Shown: positions 17,275 to 24,179 of the stretch, one piece after another | Layout: each line of letters starts with the position of its first letter | Numbering within the stretch: position 1 is the first letter of the stretch | Source: JBBDXS01 sp040902195 | Lineage (GTDB): Bacteria > Chloroflexota > Dehalococcoidia > DSTF01 > RBG-16-68-14 | NCBI GenBank assembly: GCA_040902195.1 | Contig: JBBDXS010000014.1 | Span: 62,001-126,000, forward strand | Length of the DNA stretch: 64,000 bases | Reading direction: 5' to 3' | The notes under the pieces: generated by a model | Databases searched by the model: none | What the model saw: the letters and a program-made list of their open reading frames with translations, nothing else | What the model was told of the DNA's origin: nothing | Made by a program: the position numbers and the translations under genes

Positions 17275-17861
17275 ACGGCGGGCGGCACCTGATCGAGCAA
17301 CGACGCCATCGGGAAGTTGACCAGCGTCTTGCTGTCCGGATGGCAGAGGAAATGCGTATGCGTCTCGGCTGTACCGCCCAGGATGTGCAGCGACACGCCC
17401 GTCTCTTCGCCGGCGGCTCGCACGCGATGGAAGCCTTCCTCCGGCGGCAGCAGGAACGTGATGCTGCCGGGCGGGAAGCGCTCCTTGGCCGCCGGATCGA
17501 GCGCGCAGCCCTCACCGACGCTGGGACTCAGCGGCCCTTCGCGACGGACGTACTTCGTCTCCTCATCGACACCGGATAGCACGCCGATCACGCCCCACTC
17601 ACCGTGGTAGTGGACGCCGCTGCTGGTCCCGGGCGGAAACACGACGGAGATGATGAAGAACGAGCCGTCGTCCGCGGTATGCAGCAGGTGGCCGCACGCC
17701 CTACCCTGGCACGGCTCGCGCTGGCCGGGCGCGAGGTCAGGGTCCTCCATCCAGCGACGCAGGAACGGCTCGATCGCGCGCACGCGCTCTCGATCGTCCG
17801 CGTGCTGATCGACCATGCGCTGTGTGTCTCCGGCGAGGTCCTGCAACGTGTACTGCGCCAT
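17271..17861 (-). CDS. Cupin / cysteine dioxygenase-like protein
   Basis: This 196-residue protein has a double-stranded beta-helix. Metal ligands are suggested by His84 and His86 in GVHYHGEWGVIGVLSG and His145 in EEGFHRVRA, with Glu88 nearby. This arrangement resembles cysteine dioxygenase-type thiol dioxygenases and the COG5553 group of predicted metal enzymes. An N-terminal helical region (residues 1-45) precedes the barrel, and paired cysteines (Cys51, Cys56) follow. It converges with the PLP enzyme, overlapping by 4 bases. A shared thiol-metabolism theme with a desulfurase-like neighbour is speculative. Confidence 0.78.
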   Translation of the reverse strand: MAQYTLQDLAGDTQRMVDQHADDRERVRAIEPFLRRWMEDPDLAPGQREPCQGRACGHLLHTADDGSFFIISVVFPPGTSSGVHYHGEWGVIGVLSGVDEETKYVRREGPLSPSVGEGCALDPAAKERFPPGSITFLLPPEEGFHRVRAAGEETGVSLHILGGTAETHTHFLCHPDSKTLVNFPMASLLDQVPPAV

Positions 17862-17951
17862 CGAGTTACCTCCGTGCTGCCGCTAGTGTAAACGAGAGCG
17901 CCCCGGCATCGCTGCCTGATGCTCTGGCTGCTGGTCTCGAGCAACGTCGGA

Positions 17952-17957
17952 TATAAT
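17952..17957 (+). promoter_or_regulatory. -10 box TATAAT, 6 bases before the MFS start
   Basis: A perfect TATAAT is separated from the ATG at 17964 by only TCGCGC. The predicted transcription start coincides with the A of the ATG, so the mRNA should be leaderless. A -35 is not obvious. Confidence 0.6.
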
Positions 17958-17963
17958 CGCGCG

Positions 17964-19263
17964 ATGCGGCTTCGATTTGATGGGCTCTGGCGCCATCCCG
18001 ACTTTGTTAGGCTCTGGGCCGGACAGACGATCTCTGCCTTCGGATCGCTGATCGCCGGCACCGCCCTGCCCTTCACCGCCATCCTCGCGCTCGATGCGTC
18101 GCCGTTCCAGGTCGCGCTACTCGCCGCCGCGAACCATGTTGCCCGGCCTCGTCTTCGGCCTCGTCGCGGGCGTCTGGGTGGACAGGCTGCGACGGCTGCC
18201 GGTGATGATCGCCGCTGACCTCGGCCGCGCCGCGCTGCTCGTCTCGATCCCGATCGCCTACGCGTTTGATGCGCTCAGGATCGAGCAACTTTACGCTGTC
18301 GCACTCGCCGCCGGCGTGCTCACCATCATCTTCGATGTCGCCTACCAGTCGTACGTGCCGACGATCGTCTCCCGCGACGAGCTGATCGAAGGCAACAGCA
18401 AGCTCGCGGCGACCGCCAGCGTATCGGAGTTCGCCGGCTTCAGCGTGTCGGGCTGGCTCGTGCAGATCTTCAGCGGGCCGTTCGCCATACTCGTCGATGC
18501 GATCTCCTTCGTCATCTCGGCTGTCTTTCTCCGCTCGATCCGCACGCCCGAACCTCCGCCGCCCCCGCAGGAGGAACGGGCCGGCGCGCTTGCCGAGGCG
18601 GTCGAGGGCATGCGTGCCGTCGTGCGCGACCCGCTGCTGCGATCGCTCGCCGGCGCCACGCCGCTCGCAGCGTTCGGCACCGGCATGTTCTTCGCGACGT
18701 ACATGATCTTCGTCACGCGAGGCCTCGGCTTCCACCCCGGCGTGCTTGGCGTCATCTTTGGTCTTGGCGGCATCAGCTCGCTCTTCGGCGCGGTGCTCGC
18801 CGGTGGCGCCGCGCGTCGCTTCGGCGCCGGCCCCGCCATGATCGCCGGCCTCGCCATGATGGGGATCTCGATGCTCTTCATCCCGATCGCGCAGGGCGCC
18901 ACGGTCATCGCTGCTGGTCTGCTCATCGCCCAGCAGATCAGCGGCGACGGCATGTTCATGGTGTTCGAGATCAACGCGACGAGCCTGCGCCAGGCCATCG
19001 CGCCGGAGCGCATGCTCGGACGCGTCAACGCGTTCAACCGCATGCTCGATCTCGGCTTCACGCTCGCCGGCATTCTGATCGGAGGCATCATCGGTCAGAC
19101 CGCAGGCCTGCGCCCTGCCCTGTACATCGGTGCAGGCTTCATGCTCGCGGGCGCCGTCTGGCTCCTTGCCTCGCCCGCGCGCAGCATCGCGATGCCTCCG
19201 GCCGCAGAGGAACCGCTCGCCACCGCCCTCGACCCCACGCTCCCCCACCCACCGATCGTGTAG
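17964..19263 (+). pseudogene. MFS transporter (enterobactin exporter-like), frameshifted
   Basis: This is a 12-helix major facilitator of about 433 codons in two frames. Frame one runs from ATG at 17964 (MRLRFDGLWRHPDFVRLWAG) to QVALLAAAN at about 18134. The rest, from MLPGLVFGLVAGVWVDRLRR at 18136 to 19263, lies in the next frame. One surplus base, a C in AACCATG at 18132-18138, explains the break. Both halves match MFS_3/EntS-like exporters, including the GVWVDRLRR loop between helices 2 and 3. Either the copy is inactive or the base is a sequencing error. The TATAAT 6 bases before the ATG is still intact. Confidence 0.8.
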
Positions 19264-19317
19264 CCGGCACTCGTGTGCCCCGCCACAGCCGCGGGTATAC
19301 TCGCTACCACTCAGCAG

Positions 19318-20886
19318 ATGCGAATGAGACCTCTACCACTACTTGCATTACTCGTGCTGTTCTCGCTTGTCATGGGGCTACAGGCGCACGGCGGACCGGC
19401 TAGGGCCGCGGATGGCGTCACTGCGGTCGATCCGGGCGGTGCACATAGCTGCGCGTTGACAGCGGCCGGTGGCGTGAAGTGCTGGGGCTGGAACTTCTCC
19501 GGGCAGCTCGGCGACGGAACGTTGAACACGAGCCCTGCGCCGGTGACCACCTGCGCGCGCGGAGTGGGGCCGGACTGTGAGGGCGGCAGCCCGCTCAGGA
19601 ACGTCGTGACGATCTCGGCCGGCGACTACCATACGTGCGCCCTGACAGAGGATGGCGGCGTGACGTGTTGGGGGCTCAACGAGGACGGGCAGTTGGGAGA
19701 CGGAACGACCGACGACCGCGCGACGCCCGGTGACGTATGCGGGCCGCCGGCCTCGTCCGGTGACGCCCCGCCCCCTGATTGCGCCGCCATAGGCGAGATC
19801 GCCGCGATCTCGGCCGGCTCGTCGCATACGTGCGCAGTCACCACGCCGGCAGGCGTCAAGTGCTGGGGGGCGAATTCGCGCGGGCAGTTGGGCAACGGGA
19901 CCACGATAGGCAGGAGCAGGCCGGAGGACGTCTGTGAAGGCGCCGCGACCGTGGCCGGGACGTGCCTGCCCCTCTCCGGCGTCGTTGCGATTTCGAGCGG
20001 CTCGTCACACACGTGCGCGCTCACCGTTTCGGGCGGAGTGAAGTGCTGGGGGAGCAACGAGGCGGGCCAGCTCGGCGATAACGGAGCATGTGGAGCAATC
20101 TGTAGCGCGCCCGCCGTGGTGTGCAAGCCGGACGCCGTGCCAGCGGGCGCTCTCGACTCTGAGCGCCGCGGCAACGGCTCGGGTGCGCCGTCCCCGTCCT
20201 GCGTGCCGATGAGCGACGCAGCGATGATCTCGGCGGGCGGCGCTCACACCTGCGCGCTTTCCACGTCGGGCCGCGCGACATGCTGGGGCGACAACGCCGG
20301 GGGCCAGCTTGGCGACGGCAGCGAAGTCTCCCGTTCCAAGCCCGTGGACGTCCTCATCGACGACGTCGTTGCAATCACCGCGGGCGCCGGCCACACATGC
20401 GCCCTCGGTGTGTCAGGGAACGTGAGCTGCTGGGGCCAGAATATTCTAAGCCAGCTTGGGGACGGCACGACGACGAACTCCTCGACGCCTAATGATGTGG
20501 CCGGCCTCGATAGCGGGATTGTCTCCGTGGCCGCGGGCGCGTCGCACACGTGCGCGCTCACGGCGGCGGGCACGATCACGTGCTGGGGATGGAACGGAGA
20601 TGGCCGCCTCGGTGACGGGACGTTCGAGTTGCGGGGCACGCCCGTCGACGTCGTCGGCCTAGGACCGAAGGAGCCCGGTACACCGACGCCAACTCCGGGC
20701 GGTCCGGCCGGCGACGTGAACTGCGATCGTCAGACAAACGCGATCGATGCGGCGCTTATCCTCCAATTCGGAGCGCAGCTGATCACTTCGCTTCCCTGTC
20801 ACGCCAACGGCGACTTCAACCACGACGGCACGATCAACGCGCTCGACGCGGGCCTGGTGTTGCAGGTCAGCGCAGGGCTCATCTGA
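19318..20886 (+). CDS. Secreted RCC1-repeat protein with C-terminal dockerin-like domain
   Basis: This protein of about 522 residues has a signal peptide (residues 1-29). Seven RCC1-like blades follow the pattern AGxxHTCAL...GxxxCWGxNxxGQLGDGT, each with two cysteines, so disulfide-stabilised blades are likely. After a Thr/Pro linker, the last 60 residues form a dockerin-like pair of calcium loops (GDVNCDRQTNAIDAALILQ and GDFNHDGTINALDAGLVLQ). ATG at 19318 is preferred to an upstream GTG because the hydrophobic signal starts there; TATACT at 19296-19301 would place the transcript start close upstream. It probably mediates binding at the cell surface; ligand unknown. Confidence 0.88.
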   Translation: MRMRPLPLLALLVLFSLVMGLQAHGGPARAADGVTAVDPGGAHSCALTAAGGVKCWGWNFSGQLGDGTLNTSPAPVTTCARGVGPDCEGGSPLRNVVTISAGDYHTCALTEDGGVTCWGLNEDGQLGDGTTDDRATPGDVCGPPASSGDAPPPDCAAIGEIAAISAGSSHTCAVTTPAGVKCWGANSRGQLGNGTTIGRSRPEDVCEGAATVAGTCLPLSGVVAISSGSSHTCALTVSGGVKCWGSNEAGQLGDNGACGAICSAPAVVCKPDAVPAGALDSERRGNGSGAPSPSCVPMSDAAMISAGGAHTCALSTSGRATCWGDNAGGQLGDGSEVSRSKPVDVLIDDVVAITAGAGHTCALGVSGNVSCWGQNILSQLGDGTTTNSSTPNDVAGLDSGIVSVAAGASHTCALTAAGTITCWGWNGDGRLGDGTFELRGTPVDVVGLGPKEPGTPTPTPGGPAGDVNCDRQTNAIDAALILQFGAQLITSLPCHANGDFNHDGTINALDAGLVLQVSAGLI

Positions 20887-20898
20887 GCGGCCAGTACT

Positions 20899-20940
20899 GC
20901 ACGACGACCGGCTTCGAACCGGTGATGGGGTTTGCAGCCG
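20899..20940 (-). pseudogene. tRNA-Cys 3'-half fragment
   Basis: About 40 bases match the 3' half of the intact tRNA-Cys at 21418-21492. The T arm and variable region are nearly identical (CGACGACCGG, one mismatch, then TTCGAACCGGTGATGGGG). The GCA anticodon loop is kept, but two bases are missing in between. The acceptor and D-arm 5' half are absent. It lies between the RCC1 gene and the small RHH-like gene. Such partial copies are typical of attachment-site remnants. Confidence 0.7.
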
Positions 20941-20942
20941 GC

Positions 20943-21269
20943 CTACTGAGGTGTAAACGTCACGTCGACCGCGTCGGCCTCCGCTCCGTTCTCCTGGAAC
21001 TGGTGCGCCGCATGCGAATCGTAGTCCATGCCGTAGATCCGCTTGAGATCAGCGATCGCCGCGAGCGCCCGCTTGCCATGCGGGCTCGCCGCCATCTCCC
21101 CCTCCTGACCCGGCACCGGCGAGAACGAGTGCAGCACGATGTTTTCTAGGAGCTGGCCCAGACTCACGCCCTTGAACTCTGCCAGCCCTTTGAGCACCTT
21201 CACCATGTGCTTCTCCATCCGAACGCCAAGCTGTACGCGCTCCACCTTTATCTGCTCGGTCTCTTCCAT
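20943..21269 (-). CDS. Small ribbon-helix-helix-like protein
   Basis: This protein of about 108 residues starts at MEETEQIKVERVQLGVRM; AGGAGAG upstream supports the ATG at 21269 over the longer frame. Residues 8-45 (a strand, KHMVKVLKGLAEFKG, then SLGQLLENIVLHSF) fit a ribbon-helix-helix DNA-binding fold such as those of CopG/Arc-like antitoxins. A C-terminal region of about 60 residues is unfamiliar. It lies between the tRNA-Cys fragment and the intact tRNA operon. No toxin gene is adjacent. The fold assignment is by pattern only. Confidence 0.65.
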   Translation of the reverse strand: MEETEQIKVERVQLGVRMEKHMVKVLKGLAEFKGVSLGQLLENIVLHSFSPVPGQEGEMAASPHGKRALAAIADLKRIYGMDYDSHAAHQFQENGAEADAVDVTFTPQ

Positions 21270-21375
21270 ATCAGACTCTCCTCTCCGTGTTACCACGGGA
21301 TGTAGGTACCAAGATAACACTGAAGGAGGGAGCAGTCAAGAGGGGAGATTGCGAGAGAGGCCCGCCTGAACGCAT

Positions 21376-21405
21376 CGAAACCGGCCCTAGCGAGGGCCGG
21401 TTTCG
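21376..21405 (-). terminator. Terminator of the tRNA operon
   Basis: CGAAACCGGCCCT (21376-21388) and AGGGCCGGTTTCG (21393-21405) form a perfect 13-bp stem with a 4-base loop, 12 bases past the tRNA-Cys CCA. The A and T runs inside the stem allow function in either orientation. Confidence 0.8.
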
Positions 21406-21417
21406 TATCTCATTCGT

Positions 21418-21492
21418 TGGAGGCGACGACCGGATTCGAACCGGTGATGGGGGTTTTGCAGACCCCTGCCTTAACCACTTGGCTACGTCGCC
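21418..21492 (-). tRNA. tRNA-Cys (anticodon GCA)
   Basis: Minus strand: acceptor GGCGACG pairs with CGTCGCC. The loop CTGCAAA gives anticodon GCA. The T loop is TTCGAAT. The discriminator is U, the identity base expected for tRNA-Cys, followed by encoded CCA (21418-21420). It is the last gene of the Trp-Leu-Cys operon, and a 3'-half copy lies at 20899-20940. Confidence 0.97.
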
Positions 21493-21502
21493 GGGCTTAG
21501 GC

Positions 21503-21587
21503 TGGTGCCGAGGAGGGGATTTGAACCCCTACACCCGAAGGCACGGCCCCCTCAAGACCGCGTGTCTACCAGTTCCACCACCTCGGC
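21503..21587 (-). tRNA. tRNA-Leu (anticodon GAG)
   Basis: Minus strand class II tRNA: acceptor GCCGAGG/CCTCGGC, anticodon stem CGGTC/GGCCG around TTGAGGG (GAG). The variable arm is long, the T loop is TTCAAAT, and the 3' end is A plus encoded CCA at 21503-21505. Confidence 0.97.
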
Positions 21588-21598
21588 ACGGCTTGTCC

Positions 21599-21674
21599 TG
21601 GCAGGAGTGGAGGGACTCGAACCCCCGACCTGCCGTTTTGGAGACGGCTGCTCTTCCAGCTGAGCTACACTCCT
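21599..21674 (-). tRNA. tRNA-Trp (anticodon CCA)
   Basis: Minus strand: acceptor AGGAGTG/CACTCCT, D arm with GCTCAGCTGGAAGAGC, anticodon loop CTCCAAA giving CCA, T loop TTCGAGT. Discriminator G (the Trp identity base) is followed by encoded CCA. It is the first gene after the operon promoter. Confidence 0.97.
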
Positions 21675-21684
21675 ATTCCCACGG

Positions 21685-21714
21685 AGTATATCAACGGCCT
21701 TTCGAGGCGGTCAA
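21685..21714 (-). promoter_or_regulatory. Promoter of the Trp-Leu-Cys tRNA operon
   Basis: On the minus strand TTGACC (21709-21714) and TATACT (21685-21690) are spaced by 18 bases. Ten bases separate the -10 from the first base of tRNA-Trp, so the transcript has almost no leader. Confidence 0.85.
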
Positions 21715-21732
21715 CCGCGAGCGCAGCCTTCG

Positions 21733-21762
21733 TTGACCCGCCGCACGACGCCGACGTACAAT
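21733..21762 (+). promoter_or_regulatory. Promoter of the M16 peptidase gene
   Basis: TTGACC (21733-21738), an 18-base spacer and TACAAT (21757-21762). The layout is the same as the divergent tRNA promoter, whose -35 lies 18 bases away. The transcript would begin near 21769 and carry the hairpin at 21780-21809 in its leader. Confidence 0.8.
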
Positions 21763-21779
21763 GGCAGTACGCACATCAC

Positions 21780-21809
21780 GAGCGAGTCCTTCCGTCGGAA
21801 GACTCGCTC
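21780..21809 (+). promoter_or_regulatory. Leader hairpin of the M16 peptidase mRNA
   Basis: GAGCGAGTC (21780-21788) pairs with GACTCGCTC (21801-21809). Inside, a one-base bulge is followed by TTCC/GGAA, with loop GTC. The hairpin begins about 11 bases after the predicted transcript start and ends 12 bases before the ATG. It may protect the mRNA or modulate translation; no SD is evident between hairpin and ATG. Confidence 0.55.
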
Positions 21810-21821
21810 GTCGCGATCTAG

Positions 21822-23099
21822 ATGCAAGACACCGCATTCCACAAAACCACCCTCGCGAACGGGCTGCGCGTACTCACGGCGCCGATGCCGCATACGCACT
21901 CCGTTTCGATCAGCATCTACATCGGCGCGGGGTCACGTTACGAGACACCGCAGCAGGCCGGCCTGGCGCACTTCATCGAACACCTCTGCTTCAAGGGAAC
22001 GGAGCGCCGGCCGACGCCGCAGGAGGTCTCGCGCGTCATCGATAGCGTCGGCGGCATCATCAATGCCGCGACGGACCGCGAGCTGACCGTCTTCTACTGC
22101 AAGGTCGCGCGGCCCCACTTCGAGCTCGCGCTCGATGTGCTCACGGACCTGATCCGCTCGCCCCTGTTCGCGCCGGAGGAGCTCGAAAAGGAGCGCAAGG
22201 TCGTGCTGGAGGAGCTGGCGATGGTGGCCGATTCGCCGGCCCAGCAGGTCGATCTGCTGCTCGACGAGACGATCTGGCCGGAGCAGGCGCTCGGCCGCGA
22301 CGTCGCCGGCAGCGAAGAGACGGTGCTCGGCCTGACGCGCGACATGACGCTGGACTACCTGCACCGGCAGTACGTGCCGAACAACATCGTCCTGAGCGTC
22401 GCGGGCGCCGTCGAGCACGACGAGGTCGTCGTGCGCGCGTCCGAGGCGCTCGGCGCGTGGGACCCGGGCGTCCCCGGCGGCTGGTTCCCGGCCGTCAATG
22501 GCCAGCACGAGCCGCGCGTGGCCGTGAAGCACAAGTCGACGGAGCAAGCGCACCTTTCGGTCGCGGTGCGCGGGCTGCCGCTCCTGCACCCCGACCGCTT
22601 CGCGCTGAGCATGCTCAACACTGTGCTCGGCGACGGCATGAGCAGCCGGCTGACGCAGGAGCTGCGGGAGGAGCGCGGCCTCTGCTACGACGTGCATAGC
22701 TACGCCAGCTACTTCCACGATGCCGGCAGCTTTACGTGCTATGCGGGCGTCGATCCCGCGAACGCGAACGAGGCGCTCACCGCGCTGCTCGGGGAGCTGG
22801 CGAAGGTGCGCGACGAGGACGTGCCGCAAGAGGAGCTCGATCGCGGCCGAGAGCTGTCGAAGGGGCGGCTGCTGCTGCGCATGGAGGACACGCGAGCGGT
22901 CTCGGACTGGATGGGCGCGCAGGAGCTGCTCACGGGGCGCGTGCGCACCGTCGAGGAGACTGTCGCCCTGATCGACGGCGTGACGGCGCAGGACGTCCGT
23001 CGAGTCGCGCAGAAGCTCCTGCGCAACGACCAGCTCAACCTCGCGGTCGTGGGCCCCTTCCGCTCCACACGCCGCTTCGCGCCGCTGCTGAAACTTTAG
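21822..23099 (+). CDS. M16 family zinc metallopeptidase
   Basis: This 425-residue peptidase resembles mitochondrial processing peptidase beta and PqqL/YmxG proteins. The inverted zinc motif HFIEH is at residues 50-54 (His50, Glu53, His54), and Glu130 lies exactly 76 residues after His54, as in active M16B enzymes. The C-terminal half carries the R/Y-type substrate motif (LREERGLCYDVHSYAS). Length fits a one-unit M16B subunit. No signal peptide is visible, so it is cytoplasmic. It has its own promoter divergent from the tRNA operon. Confidence 0.94.
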   Translation: MQDTAFHKTTLANGLRVLTAPMPHTHSVSISIYIGAGSRYETPQQAGLAHFIEHLCFKGTERRPTPQEVSRVIDSVGGIINAATDRELTVFYCKVARPHFELALDVLTDLIRSPLFAPEELEKERKVVLEELAMVADSPAQQVDLLLDETIWPEQALGRDVAGSEETVLGLTRDMTLDYLHRQYVPNNIVLSVAGAVEHDEVVVRASEALGAWDPGVPGGWFPAVNGQHEPRVAVKHKSTEQAHLSVAVRGLPLLHPDRFALSMLNTVLGDGMSSRLTQELREERGLCYDVHSYASYFHDAGSFTCYAGVDPANANEALTALLGELAKVRDEDVPQEELDRGRELSKGRLLLRMEDTRAVSDWMGAQELLTGRVRTVEETVALIDGVTAQDVRRVAQKLLRNDQLNLAVVGPFRSTRRFAPLLKL

Positions 23100-23103
23100 G
23101 CTG

Positions 23104-23152
<49 letters not shown>

Positions 23153-23252
23153 CCTCCCCCCGCCCCCGGGCGCACAGCGTACAGGGAGGGGGAACGACTT
23201 CGGATGCGATCTATTGTTTGTCACCTTTTCCTCTCGGGCAGGGCCCTCACCC

Positions 23253-23425
23253 CAACCCCTCTCCCGCACACGGGAGAGGGGCTCGACCGTGCAGCTCATG
23301 CCAAACCGCCTCGACCAGCTCACCCCAACCCCCTGAGCTTCGCTCAGGGCAGGCTCTCTCCGGCGCGCGGGAGAGGGGCGGTGTCCACACGAATCGAGCA
23401 GCGACAGGGGGTGAGGGTCTATCAC
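23253..23425. repeat. Palindromic intergenic repeats (REP-like)
   Basis: This part of the 344-base gene-free stretch at 23100-23443 holds two near-copies of a CTCACCCCAACCCC element and several hairpins. CCCCTCTCCCG (23256-23266) pairs with CGGGAGAGGGG (23271-23281). CCCTGAGC (23331-23338) pairs with GCTCAGGG (23342-23349). A CTCTC/GAGAG stem follows near 23353-23377. Repeats of this look are scattered through many GC-rich genomes. Here they mark the left border of the accessory segment. Confidence 0.65.
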
Positions 23426-23443
23426 CTTCTGGTTCGCGGGCTG

Positions 23444-24013
23444 CTAGGCTTCGTCAGGGCCGCCGAGGATGTCGACGCGCGCAAGGGGGGCGTCTCTTCC
23501 CTCGCGCCGGTCCTGGAGGGCCTGCAGCTCGTGCATTGCGTGCAGCAGTTGCCGGCTGAGCCGGAACTCGTACTTGGAGAGGTTTTGCAGCTCGACCGGC
23601 ACGGGCAAGAGGACAGGCAGGCGGGGATCCCGCGGGCCGGCCGCCGCGTCCTCGAAGCGAGGATCCTCCGGAAAGACTTGCCGGCCGACGCCGGTGAGCA
23701 GACCCTGGACCCTGCCTGCGAGCGGCATGGCCTCGTCCTGGACGAGGGAGCCGCCAGCGATTGCGGCGTCACGCTCGGCCCTGACGACGCGGCGGAGGCG
23801 CCAGAAGAGGGTGGTAATGCGCTCGGCGAGGGCGTACTCGATGGCGCCGACCGGGTTGAGAACGGCGATGGAGTCCTGAAAGAACCGGTCCCAATCGGCC
23901 TGCATCTCGAGGCCAGGGATGACGACCCTGGTGGAGCGGAGGCCATGGCGCACAGCGTTGAGGCTGACACGGGCTCTGGCGGCGGGTGAACGCGGGCCCT
24001 TCCTTCTCGCCAT
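23444..24013 (-). CDS. Hypothetical protein with NAVRHGL motif
   Basis: This 189-residue basic, helix-rich protein has the N-terminal motif SLNAVRHGLRS, then VVIPGLE, a segment rich in Leu/Arg (EYALAERITTLFWRLRRVVRAER) in two overlapping parts, and a C-terminal helix (LSRQLLHAMHELQALQDRR). Proteins with an N-AxxHG start recur, often in several copies, in diverse bacteria and are uncharacterised. The association with repeats suggests a mobile-element or phage-derived origin, but no transposase or terminase motif is visible. No SD was found. Confidence 0.6.
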   Translation of the reverse strand: MARRKGPRSPAARARVSLNAVRHGLRSTRVVIPGLEMQADWDRFFQDSIAVLNPVGAIEYALAERITTLFWRLRRVVRAERDAAIAGGSLVQDEAMPLAGRVQGLLTGVGRQVFPEDPRFEDAAAGPRDPRLPVLLPVPVELQNLSKYEFRLSRQLLHAMHELQALQDRREGRDAPLARVDILGGPDEA

Positions 24014-24179
24014 GGTCGCAGCGTGAGCGATGAGGGAGCGACCTGCAAGCGGGTGGCGGCAGTGGTGGTGGGATGCTCGCAGAGCATCTGCTTCCCAAGT
24101 CCCCGGGGATCAGCGGTGCGCTTCACCGAGTGGTAGGACGACCGAAACAGACGTAGTTATCAGCTGTTGCGACGCGCCT

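Noticed and set aside
18094..18135. Independent upstream start for the second MFS frame
   Set aside because: The extra residues are Arg/Ser-rich and do not match MFS helix 1, which is encoded in the other frame; a single-base shift explains both parts.
21780..21821. T-box riboswitch before the M16 gene
   Set aside because: Too short, no T-box core or terminator/antiterminator, and the gene is not an amino-acid or tRNA-synthetase gene.
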